Source: Saprospiraceae bacterium (GTDB lineage Bacteria; Bacteroidota; Bacteroidia; Chitinophagales; Saprospiraceae). From it: 64,000 bases of DNA. Made by a program: the position numbers and the translations under genes. Shown in pieces: positions 55,326-64,000 of the stretch. Positions within the stretch are counted from its first letter, which is position 1. Every line of letters begins with the position of its first letter. The notes beneath the pieces were generated by a model, which saw only the letters and a list, made by a program, of their open reading frames with translations, was not told the origin of the DNA and did not search any database. Where the stretch lies: positions 387,794 to 451,793 of the forward strand of contig JADJWN010000002.1 in assembly GCA_016716335.1 (NCBI GenBank), written 5' to 3'.

Positions 55326-58188
55326 TTCATCCATGGAAGTACAAAGTGCACCGTTGTATGAGGAGTATATCGAAGTCACCGGAGCAAAAGAGAATAATCT
55401 CAGAAATATTGACATCAAAATTCCCAGGGATAAACTGGTGGTAATCACAGGATTGAGTGGCAGCGGCAAATCATCCTTGGCCTTTGATACTATTTATGCA
55501 GAGGGACAGAGAAGATACATGGAGACCTTTTCGGTGTATGCCCGGCAGTTTTTAGGTTCAATGGACAGGCCCGAGGTAGAAAAAATTGACGGGCTGAGTC
55601 CGGTCATTTCCATTGAGCAAAAGACCACTGCATGGAATCCGAGGTCCACGGTGGGTACTACCACCGAAATTTATGACTTTTTGAGATTGTTGTATGCCAG
55701 AATAGGGGAGGCGTACAGTTATGTGACGGGAGAAAGAATGGTGAAGTACACAGAAGAACAGATCATTCAGCATATCTTCAGTCATTTCAACGGTGAAAAA
55801 ATCATGATACTGGCACCGGTCATCAAAGCCAGAAAAGGACACTATCGTGAACTATTTGAACAGACAAGAAAAAAAGGCTTTAGTAAGGTGCGGGTGGATG
55901 GAGAAGTCCTGGATCTTGTACAGGGTCTGCAGGTGGACAGGTTTAAAATTCACGATATAGAAATAGTAATTGACCGTCTTAAGGTAGATGAGGAAAGAAA
56001 AGACCGGATCATTGCTTCATTGCAGATGGCATTGCGTATGGGCAATGATGTAATGATGATTCAGCGCCTCGACAGCGGAGAGATCAGGACCTTTTCCAAA
56101 TCCCTGATGGATCCGGCTACCGGACTTTCCTATGATGAACCTTCTCCCAATAACTTTTCCTTCAATTCTCCCTATGGTGCCTGTCCCGAGTGTAATGGAT
56201 TGGGAGAGCTTAATAAAGCAGATCTTCAAAAAATCATACCCGATTACAATAAATCCATTCAGGAAGAAGGAATCGTCCCATTGGGTGCTGTGAGAGAAAA
56301 CAGTACTTTCAGACAACTTAGAGAGATAGCCAGAAGATACAAGTTTTCATTCTATGATCCGGTAGGTAAAATACCTGAAAAGGCACTGCACACTATACTT
56401 TATGGCGGAGACGAGAGCTTTGACTTTAAATTGGGGTATGCACCGCATGAACTGAGTTTTGACCTGGCAAGAGACGGCCTCACAGGTATGCTGGAGCGGT
56501 GGTACAGGGAGACGACCTCAGAAAAAATACGTTCGTGGGCAGAAGATTTTCTGAGCATAGTGACCTGTCCTGCCTGCTCAGGATACAGATTGAAAAAAGA
56601 GTCCCTTCACTTCAAGCTGGGAAGCAAGCATATCGGAGAGCTTGCTGAAATGAATATAGATGAGCTGTACGAATGGATTGTGGTCTTGCCGGGACATCTG
56701 GATCAAAAGCAAAATGCCATAGCCTTCGAAATCCTCAAGGAAATCAGATTGCGTCTGGGTTTCTTACTGGAAGTGGGTCTGGGTTATCTGTCACTCAACA
56801 GACCTACCCGTACTCTTTCAGGCGGGGAGTCGCAGCGTACCAGGCTTGCCACCCAGATAGGAAGTCAGCTCACAGGTATTACCTACATCATGGATGAGCC
56901 CAGTATCGGATTACATCAAAGAGACAATCACCGGCTGATTCAGGCCTTAAAAAATCTCACCACCATAGGCAACAGTGTCCTTGTGGTAGAGCATGACAAA
57001 GACATTATGCTTGCTTCAGATTACATTATAGATCTGGGACCAGGTGCGGGTACGCATGGAGGAAAAGTAGTGGCACAGGGACCGCCTCAGGAATTTATTC
57101 GCAGTGGCTGTACTACCGCATCCTACCTGAATAATAGTCTGATGATCGAATGGCCGGCTCAAAGACGCAAAGGCAATGGACTTTTTCTGGAGCTCAAAGG
57201 TGCATCAGGGCATAATCTCAAAAATGTGGATCTCAAATTGCCATTGGGTACCCTGATATGCGTCACCGGAGTCTCCGGCAGTGGCAAATCTTCGTTGATC
57301 AATGAAACATTGTATCCGATACTCAGACAGCATTTTTATAAAAGCATACAAAAACCCTTACCCTATAAAAGTATTTCGGGACTGGAACACTTAGATAAAG
57401 TTATCGAAATTGACCAGTCGCCGATTGGCCGTACACCCCGCTCCAATCCCGTTACTTATATCGGGGTGTTTACAGATATCAGAAAGCTGTTTTCGGAAGT
57501 ACCGGAAGCCAAAATCCGGGGTTATCAGCCCGGCAGATTTTCTTTTAATGTGGCCGGAGGAAGATGTGAAGTATGTGAGGGCGGCGGTAAAAAAGTGATA
57601 GAAATGAACTTTCTGCCTGATGTACTGGTGGACTGTGAAAAATGTATGGGTAAGCGATACAACCGGGAAACATTGGAAATATTATATAAAGGTAAGTCCA
57701 TATCTGATGTGCTGGATATGACGGTAGAAGAAGCTACCGGTTTTTTTGAGCATATCCCATCCATCCACCGTAAACTCAAAACGCTCCTCAGCGTGGGACT
57801 GGGTTATATTACGCTGGGGCAACAGGCTACCACATTGTCAGGGGGTGAAGCCCAGAGGGTCAAACTTTCTGAGGAATTGTCCAAAAAGGATACCGGCAAG
57901 ACCATATACATACTCGACGAACCTACCACCGGATTACACTTTGATGACATCCGGCAATTGATCGGAGTTATCAATAAGCTGGTGGACAAAGGAAATACAG
58001 TGGTAATCATAGAGCATAATATGGATGTCATCAAGGTAGCAGACCATATTGTGGATATTGGGCCGGAAGGAGGTAAAGCAGGCGGTCAGATCCTGTTTTC
58101 AGGGACTCCGGAAGCATTGCTGCAGATGGATACGAAAAGCTACACGGCAGATTATCTGAAGAAAGAGTGGGAATATAATCATGGATAA
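55315..58188 (+). CDS. uvrA: Excinuclease ABC subunit UvrA
   Basis: 957 residues from ATG 55315; a start at 55246 would lie deep inside the phosphorylase gene. Two ABC modules: Walker A GLSGSGKSS and GVSGSGKSS, signatures TLSGGESQRTRLATQ and TLSGGEAQRVKLSEE, Walker B ITYIMDEPSIGLH and IYILDEPTTGLH. Zinc modules CPECNGLGEL / CPACSGYRL and GRCEVCEGGG / DCEKCMGKRY are complete. DNA damage recognition in nucleotide excision repair. Confidence 0.97.
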   Translation: MSNSSSMEVQSAPLYEEYIEVTGAKENNLRNIDIKIPRDKLVVITGLSGSGKSSLAFDTIYAEGQRRYMETFSVYARQFLGSMDRPEVEKIDGLSPVISIEQKTTAWNPRSTVGTTTEIYDFLRLLYARIGEAYSYVTGERMVKYTEEQIIQHIFSHFNGEKIMILAPVIKARKGHYRELFEQTRKKGFSKVRVDGEVLDLVQGLQVDRFKIHDIEIVIDRLKVDEERKDRIIASLQMALRMGNDVMMIQRLDSGEIRTFSKSLMDPATGLSYDEPSPNNFSFNSPYGACPECNGLGELNKADLQKIIPDYNKSIQEEGIVPLGAVRENSTFRQLREIARRYKFSFYDPVGKIPEKALHTILYGGDESFDFKLGYAPHELSFDLARDGLTGMLERWYRETTSEKIRSWAEDFLSIVTCPACSGYRLKKESLHFKLGSKHIGELAEMNIDELYEWIVVLPGHLDQKQNAIAFEILKEIRLRLGFLLEVGLGYLSLNRPTRTLSGGESQRTRLATQIGSQLTGITYIMDEPSIGLHQRDNHRLIQALKNLTTIGNSVLVVEHDKDIMLASDYIIDLGPGAGTHGGKVVAQGPPQEFIRSGCTTASYLNNSLMIEWPAQRRKGNGLFLELKGASGHNLKNVDLKLPLGTLICVTGVSGSGKSSLINETLYPILRQHFYKSIQKPLPYKSISGLEHLDKVIEIDQSPIGRTPRSNPVTYIGVFTDIRKLFSEVPEAKIRGYQPGRFSFNVAGGRCEVCEGGGKKVIEMNFLPDVLVDCEKCMGKRYNRETLEILYKGKSISDVLDMTVEEATGFFEHIPSIHRKLKTLLSVGLGYITLGQQATTLSGGEAQRVKLSEELSKKDTGKTIYILDEPTTGLHFDDIRQLIGVINKLVDKGNTVVIIEHNMDVIKVADHIVDIGPEGGKAGGQILFSGTPEALLQMDTKSYTADYLKKEWEYNHG

Positions 58189-58225
58189 ATGCCGGAATAA
58201 CCCGGAATGCAAAGGATAGCAGACT

Positions 58226-58777
58226 TTAATCCGATTTTGCGATGCGACCGGCAAAATCCATCAGTTTCTCCTTTAGCGCTTCGCTGTAATTTTCTTCTGT
58301 AATCCTGATTTTTTCACTCTGAATGGTCCTGCCTTCAGGAGAATAATTTTTCACCAATGTGGTAGAGAAAGCAGCCTTTTCCAGCACAGCATCTGAAGCC
58401 ACACTATCTAAAATTCCAAACACATGATTGTACCCGTAGGGTCCGTCTTTGTCACTTTCGCTGCTTTCGCAGGTCAGGGCAAAGTGAAACTTTTTTCCGC
58501 TCTTTTTACATTTACGGATAGCTGTCCGGAGTGGTGCTATCAGTTGCCCACCCCAAATCGGTCCGATCAGTATGATTTCATCATAATTTTCCAGTAATGC
58601 ATTGTCAGAAAGTCTTACCGGTATGCTGCACCTTAGCAGAGATAATAAGAACAGGATTGGGATACTATTTACGACAGGGTGTATTTCACTGGTATTGCAA
58701 TGAATTGCTTTAGCAAGCTTTTCAGCCATAAACCTGCTGTTTCCCGTTTTAGAATAATACAGTATAATTCTATTCAT
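58226..58777 (-). CDS. Flavodoxin-like protein
   Basis: 183 residues. The N-terminus IILYYSKTGNSRFMAEKLAK is the FMN phosphate loop of flavodoxins, and IGPIWGGQLIAPLRTAI the second FMN-contact loop (WGG). Probably an FMN-dependent electron carrier or NAD(P)H-flavin-type reductase; substrate unknown. Its 5' end overlaps the small membrane protein upstream by 8 bases, so the two form an operon, convergent with uvrA. Confidence 0.82.
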   Translation of the reverse strand: MNRIILYYSKTGNSRFMAEKLAKAIHCNTSEIHPVVNSIPILFLLSLLRCSIPVRLSDNALLENYDEIILIGPIWGGQLIAPLRTAIRKCKKSGKKFHFALTCESSESDKDGPYGYNHVFGILDSVASDAVLEKAAFSTTLVKNYSPEGRTIQSEKIRITEENYSEALKEKLMDFAGRIAKSD

Positions 58778-59162
58778 GATTGAGATAATGGAACGCTAAT
58801 AAGGTACTCAATACAAGCAATAGTGCAGATAATGGGGCAAAAATCTGTTTTTCCATCCGGTTTTTTGAATTCAGATTTCCCACAGTACTGAGAAAGAATA
58901 ATATTACCATTCCCCACAGGAATACATTTCTGCCTGTGTCCGGTATAAACGAGGGTATCGTACCCACAATCTGCAGCATGAAAATTAGCATCAAAACTGT
59001 GACCAATATTGAAATGGCTTCGAAAAGGTACATTTCTCTGTCACTTCGGAGTCTGCCACCCCAGATATTTTTGTATGGAATGAATTTCAGGACAACGGCA
59101 AAATGAAACAACACTAAAATGCACAAAATGAATATTATCCCGAAGGCAGAGATTTTTTCCAT
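58770..59162 (-). CDS. Four-helix membrane protein, unknown
   Basis: 130 residues, four hydrophobic helices (about 6-24, 46-66, 80-95, 106-125), with KNIWGGRLRSDREMYLFEAI between the first and second. No named family recognised. Overlaps the flavodoxin-like gene, which may act with it on a membrane redox task. Confidence 0.7.
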   Translation of the reverse strand: MEKISAFGIIFILCILVLFHFAVVLKFIPYKNIWGGRLRSDREMYLFEAISILVTVLMLIFMLQIVGTIPSFIPDTGRNVFLWGMVILFFLSTVGNLNSKNRMEKQIFAPLSALLLVLSTLLAFHYLNHE

Positions 59163-59250
59163 CGCAAGACTGATTTTTTTGTTAAAATGACATAGAGCTG
59201 TATAACAATCTGATTACTTGTCGTTTATTGCCTAAAATTAAGCATTGTTC

Positions 59251-59754
59251 ATGAATAAATACTTGATACTTCCGGCTTTATTTTTTCTGGTTTTAAGTCT
59301 CTCTGCACAGGAGGAAAAGAAACTCCCTATGCCTTCGGATTCTGCCTATCAGGCCAATATCAAAAAGTCCAAACTCTATGGGGTATATATACCGAGAGAC
59401 CTTGACGACGCCCTTGCACAGCTTATGAAACTCACGGATGAAGAAGGCAGGAACAAACTCAAAAAAACAGATGAAAATACAGTGGCAAAAAAACTGCGAT
59501 TCGGATTGGGCAGATGGATGGAATACAACTGGAATTTTGCAGAGGGGTCCAGGTTTTCCCATTATCTCCGCGAAAAAGGGTTGTACAATCAGGATGATAT
59601 GGTACGTTTTATGCTCATCACATTTCACAGACATGTCAATGGAAAAAATCTGGAAACGGATTCGCTGCTCAAGGAATTGATAAAACAGAGAGAAGAAATC
59701 GTAAAACGTGAGAGGGAAAAAAAAGTCATTGGCACTGTTCCGAACAATGATTGA
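59251..59754 (+). CDS. Exported DUF6794-like protein
   Basis: 167 residues from MNKYLILPAL (a TTG two codons earlier is less likely). Signal peptide cut near LSLSAQ. Residues 45-130 fit my recollection of DUF6794: YIPRDLDDALAQLMKL, GLGRWMEYNWNF, RFSHYLREKGLYNQDDMVRF and FHRHVNG. Function unknown. Stand-alone gene before the DUF2911 gene. Confidence 0.65.
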   Translation: MNKYLILPALFFLVLSLSAQEEKKLPMPSDSAYQANIKKSKLYGVYIPRDLDDALAQLMKLTDEEGRNKLKKTDENTVAKKLRFGLGRWMEYNWNFAEGSRFSHYLREKGLYNQDDMVRFMLITFHRHVNGKNLETDSLLKELIKQREEIVKREREKKVIGTVPNND

Positions 59755-59896
59755 TTATCAGATTCTTGTATCAAAAATGGATTTTTTACAGATAGTGCTG
59801 AAGTATTAATTTTTGCTAAACGAATTTCAACTGTTCACAACCCATTAAAATTTTGTTAAGGTATTGTATGAACAAAAGCAGGCAAATTTTATTCTC

Positions 59897-59904
59897 TACA
59901 TTTG
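59897..59904 (+). promoter_or_regulatory. -7 box of the DUF2911 gene
   Basis: TACATTTG, exact TAnnTTTG, 40 bases before the ATG at 59944. Confidence 0.5.
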
Positions 59905-59943
59905 TCGTAACAAATATTTTTAAAATACTTAAAGTCTAAGCAA

Positions 59944-60801
59944 ATGAAAAACATTCTGATTCAGATTTCAGCCTTTATTCTTGCATTTGTATCGGTAGAA
60001 ATGCATGCCCAGCTCAAAACCCCTGCTGCAAGTCCTCTGGGTAAAGTGGAGCAGACAGTGGGCCTGACTACCATCAGCGTAGAATATTCAAGACCCAGTG
60101 CTTCAGGTAGAAAAATTTTCGGAGATCTGGTACCTTACAATACGCTGTGGAGGACAGCAGCCAATAAAAATACGATGATTACATTCAGTGATGATGTAAT
60201 GATCGGAGGCACGGAAGTGAAAAAAGGTACATATTCAATCTTCACCAAGCCGGGTACTGCAAACTGGGAGGTTTATTTCTACACAGATACCGAAAACTGG
60301 GGTGTGCCTGAAAAATGGGATGATGCCAAAGTTGCCGCCAAAGTAATGGTGACGCCGCAGACATTGGCCAATAAGATTGAGACCTTTACCATCAATATCG
60401 GCCATATCACCAATGATTACTGCCATCTCGAAATCATGTGGGAGAATACCAATGTACCGGTAAAAATCGAAGTGCCCACTGATAAGAAAGTAACCGCCAA
60501 CATCAAGCAGATCATGGCTGGGCCCACAGCTGGTGATTACTACAATGCTGCGGTGTACTACAGGACTGCTAAAAAGGATCTGCAGCAGGCACTCGAGTGG
60601 ATGAATAAATCCATAGAGATGGGCAATGAGAGATTCTGGGTGTACAGACAGAAATCGCTGATTCAGGCAGACATGGGCGATTACAAAGGTGCGGTAGCCA
60701 CTGCTAACAAATCTCTGGATATGTCTAAGGAAGCAGGTAATGCCGACTACATTAAAATGAATGAGGAGTCCATCAAAGAGTGGTCCAAAAAAATAAAGTA
60801 A
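59944..60801 (+). CDS. DUF2911 protein with C-terminal TPR-like helices
   Basis: 285 residues; signal peptide cut near EMHAQ. DUF2911 covers about residues 28-175: SPLGKVEQTVGLTTISVEYS, RPSASGRKIFGDLVPYNTLW, RTAANKNTMITFSDDV and GTYSIFTKPG. The C-terminal third (YYRTAKKDLQQALEWMNKSI, GDYKGAVATANKSLDMSKE) forms a TPR-like pair. Exported, function unknown, widespread in Bacteroidota. Own promoter and terminator. Confidence 0.88.
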   Translation: MKNILIQISAFILAFVSVEMHAQLKTPAASPLGKVEQTVGLTTISVEYSRPSASGRKIFGDLVPYNTLWRTAANKNTMITFSDDVMIGGTEVKKGTYSIFTKPGTANWEVYFYTDTENWGVPEKWDDAKVAAKVMVTPQTLANKIETFTINIGHITNDYCHLEIMWENTNVPVKIEVPTDKKVTANIKQIMAGPTAGDYYNAAVYYRTAKKDLQQALEWMNKSIEMGNERFWVYRQKSLIQADMGDYKGAVATANKSLDMSKEAGNADYIKMNEESIKEWSKKIK

Positions 60802-60822
60802 GAAAAAGATTTTTTGTTTCTG

Positions 60823-60857
60823 AAAAGGGGTAGCTGAAAAGCAGGCCCCTTTTTTTT
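60823..60857 (+). terminator. Rho-independent terminator after the DUF2911 gene
   Basis: Stem AAAAGGGG / CCCCTTTT with 15-base loop and eight T. Confidence 0.82.
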
Positions 60858-61008
60858 GTCTTCATGAGTACAATACGATTAAAATTTTCTTCTGTAAGGG
60901 AAGATATATTTAAGAATTGTGAATAAGTCTTATCTTGTGGTGTTTTTCCTGAAAATTGATGGATCAGAATTTGCTAAAGTTTTTTCAACCTATTTTTTTC
61001 AAAATTTT

Positions 61009-64000
61009 ATGAGAAAGAGTCAAAGGTCTCTTCAAGCCTTTTTTTTGGCATTTTTTACTGTTTTATTTTCTGTATCTGCACAGCAGGTGCATCGTTATGA
61101 GGAGCTGGATGCGAAATTTAAAAGTTATGATGTGTACAGCATTAATTCTTCAGCGTTGCTCCAAAAGGTAAAATCCTCAGACCGCAATCAGATACTGGAA
61201 CTGCAACTGGCAGATGATATGCTGTGGAAACTGGAGGTGAGACCATCCGGTATAATCAGCGACAGCTATATCGCTACCATAGCCGGTCAGGAGGGTATAA
61301 CTGAAACAAGAGGTTTTAATGCAATGCCGGTCACTGGTAGATTGGCCAATATGGCTGACAGCAAGGTAAGTCTCACTTTCAATGAAAATTTTATCTATGG
61401 ATTTGTGAAGACCGGAATGGTCTATTACAATATTGAGCCTTTGTATCATTTTGTATCCAATGCTCCCTATGATATGTATGTGGTGTATTCCTCCAATGAT
61501 ATCCGGGAGGTACCCGACATGAAATGCGGGTTTGAAGAAATGATCGAAAAAGGAGCTGCCGAATCCCAAAGAATCAAAAATACCGGTGAAAGATTGCCGG
61601 GAGGCTGCTACCTGATACTCTATTCGACGGCATCAGACTTCTCAATGTTTCAGCAATATGGTGGAACCGTCGGTGTACAGAATCATAATCTCGGTGTACT
61701 GAACAACGTACAGACCAATTATGATAATGAGTTTGCGGATGAAATTCAGTTTCAGATGGTGCAGCAGTGGGTATCGACCTGCAGCACCTGTGATCCCTGG
61801 ACAGCAAGCACCAATCCCAATACACTGCTCAATTCCTTCAGAAACTGGGCACTCAGCAACCTTACCCAAAATCACAATCTGGCATCTCTCTGGACCCGAA
61901 GAGACCTGGATGGCAGTGTAATAGGTTTGGCATGGCTGAATTCATTGTGTACAAACAACAGATATAATCTCCTGGAGGATTTTACTTCCAATGCCAGTTT
62001 TAAAAGAGTACTGATGGCGCATGAGGTAGGACATAATTTCGGTGCAAATCATGATGCTACCGGAAGTAACACCATTATGGCACCCTCTGTCAACACCTCC
62101 ACTACATGGTCGGCAGCTTCCATTACAGCTATTCAGAGCGGCTATCTATCTGCCAGTTGTCTGGGTACCTGCGTTCCGGTAAATCCTCCTACGGCAAATT
62201 TTACTTTTACAGTTTTAAGCAGCTGCCAGCCCGGTCAGGTGCAATATACAGATACATCCACAGGAGCTACATCCCGCTCATGGTCATTTCCGGGAGGTAC
62301 GCCGGCTACCTCAACAGCTGCCAATCCATTGGTGACTTATAACAATCCAGGCACATACAATGCGTCACTGACAGTCACAGGCCCCGGAGGCTCCAATACC
62401 AAGACGGTCAATTCAGTCATTACAGTCATCGCTCCTCCGGTAGCACTTTTTACCTATGTGACCAATCTTTCCAACCGTACGGTATTATTCAACTTTTCCG
62501 GAAGCGGTGCAACATCTTACAACTGGAACTTTGGAGACGGTGGTACCAGCGGAGTGCCATTTCCTTCTCATACCTATCAAAATGACGGTACATATATCGT
62601 CACACTGACTGTAAGCAATGCCTGCGGTACAAGCACTTACAGCGTGGAAGTGGTAGTACTCACATATCCTACGGCTAATTTTTCATCTGATGTGACTGCG
62701 GTATGTCAGGGAAATTCCGTTTCATTTATCAATACTTCTTCCAATAATTCACAGTACTTCCTGTGGAGTTTTCAGGGTGGCATACCCGCAACGTCACAGG
62801 CTTCCAATCCGGTGGTACAATATAATACCCCCGGTACATACACGGTGTCATTGACCGTATATAATGCAGCCGGCAACAATACCAAAACAGTGGTGGGGTA
62901 TATCACGGTGAACCCTTTGCCTGTACCCTCATTTACCTACAGTGTGGATGGAGGTACGGTGACTTTTACGAATAATTCGCAGTTTTCTAATGAATTCAGC
63001 TGGAATTTCGGGGATGGGACAGGCAGCAGCATGACAAACCCTGTACACAATTACACTCAAAGTGGCACCTATCAGGTAGAACTGGTAGCAAGTAATGGTT
63101 GCGGTATTATTTCTACGGTACAATCTGTCGTCATTGCCATTGGGCCTACTGCTGCATTTGTACTTACAGGAAATAACCCTGCATGTGTCGGTCAATCCAT
63201 ACAGTTTCAGAGCACCAATGGCAGTGGTACAGTGACCCACCAGTGGTACTTTGAAGGTGGCATGCCATCCTCATCCAATCTGCCTGACCCGGAAGTGTTG
63301 TATCTTCAGGCCGGAGTGTATGATGTACAACACATTGTATCCGGACCGGATGGCTCTGATACACTTACACTGGAAAATTTTATCATAGTTAATACAGTAC
63401 CTCAGGTTAATTTCAGTTACGATGCAAATGCACTGCAAGTCACATTCACCGCTCAGGTACAGAACGGAGGTATTCCTCAATGGAATTTCGGTGACGGACA
63501 GACAGCGACCGGGACAACGGTAACGCATAGTTTTGCAGCGGAAGGTACCTATGAAATTACGCTAAGCAGCAGTAATGACTGTGGGGTGACATCTGATATT
63601 GAGGAAATAGAAGTATTTGCTATACCTACAACCAATATTACAGCATCTCAGCAGCAGGCCTGCGTGGGCGATGTCATCCAGTTTAACAGTGAAAATAATC
63701 CGAGTGTGATGACGTGGAGCTGGACTTTTTGAGGGTGGCAACCCTGCTACATCCAATGTTCCAGAATCCTTCTGTAACTTACGCACAAAAAGGTGTGTAT
63801 AGTGTATCTCTCACGGTAAGTAATCCTGCAGGACAGACAACAGTGGTACAAAATCAGTTTATCACTATCAATCACATCCCCGAAACAGGATTTGGATATG
63901 AGGTCAATCAAAATGTGATCTCTCTTCAGAATACCGGAGCCAATACTCTGGCAACCACATGGGTGTTGGCAGGAAATGGTCAGACTTATACCGTGACAGG
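61009..64000 (+). CDS. Secreted metzincin (M12B-like) protease with multiple PKD domains (frameshifted, 3' end outside window)
   Basis: About 997 residues are visible from MRKSQRSLQA (start at 60919 rejected, as the signal peptide follows this ATG directly). Propeptide-like part to about 200, then a reprolysin-like domain with HEVGHNFGANHD (His338, Glu339, His342, His348) and Met-turn NTIMAPS. From about residue 393 come eight PKD modules of about 80 residues, alternating between a WxFxGGxPATS type and a WNFGDG type. Two extra bases, a T at 63726-63730 and a C near 63757, break the seventh module; after repair the frame stays open to the window end. A T9SS sorting domain is expected further downstream. 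Probably degrades extracellular protein. Confidence 0.88.

Noticed and set aside
61720..61921. Small ORFs within the metzincin gene on both strands
   Set aside because: Inside a continuous conserved protease frame.

Overview
The window looks like a chromosome segment of an uncultured or little-studied Bacteroidota member, most likely Saprospiria- or Chitinophagia-like. The evidence is two SusC/SusD pairs, further TonB-dependent receptors with carboxypeptidase-like N-domains, a type IX secretion (T9SS) sorting domain, DUF4249, DUF5686, DUF3822 and DUF2911 families, futalosine-pathway menaquinone synthesis (MqnC), no Shine-Dalgarno-like leaders, and repeated -7 boxes of the Bacteroidota TAnnTTTG type. 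The exact genus cannot be told from this sequence. No phage, transposase, integrase, CRISPR array or rRNA was seen.

Layout. 1-7.1 kb: end of a T9SS-sorted surface protein, a frame-broken HMG-CoA lyase, a small membrane protein, then a minus-strand group (small outer-membrane protein, glycerophosphodiesterase, YheT-type hydrolase, DUF5686 outer-membrane protein). 7.4-18.3 kb: two adjacent SusC/SusD loci, the second with an extra lipoprotein; both promoters share a phased GTTAA element. 18.7-25.6 kb (minus): TonB receptor/DUF4249/MG2-like unit, an unknown exported protein and a DUF4920 lipoprotein. 25.6-31.5 kb: exported MORN-repeat caspase-like protein, the S6-S18-L9 ribosomal operon, RuvX, peptide deformylase, RNase H, TatD nuclease and tRNA-Ser. 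31.6-33.9 kb: ExbB / four-helix protein / ExbD / ExbD energising operon, which would power the TonB receptors of the window. 34-39.5 kb: TsaD, an unknown protein, DUF3822-RsmD, an MscS channel and PdxH. 39.5-46.1 kb: a TetR-TolC-adaptor-RND efflux operon with a candidate operator. 46.4-53.1 kb: PnuC, an unknown protein, a TonB receptor with a beta-helix lipoprotein preceded by pho-box-like 11-bp tandem repeats, a small lipoprotein and tRNA-Pro. 53.3-58.2 kb: MqnC, purine nucleoside phosphorylase and UvrA in a tight operon. 58.2-64 kb: a flavodoxin-like protein, small membrane and exported proteins, DUF2911, and the start of a secreted metzincin protease with many PKD domains.

Two general points. 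First, at least fifteen single-base frame breaks in ten otherwise well-conserved genes, both insertions and deletions and often in homopolymers, point to uncorrected long-read assembly errors rather than gene decay; the broken genes are annotated here over their full reconstructed span. Second, the most interesting new signal is regulatory: half-sites of TTAAC/GTTAA repeated exactly every 11 bp in front of three separate outer-membrane receptor operons.
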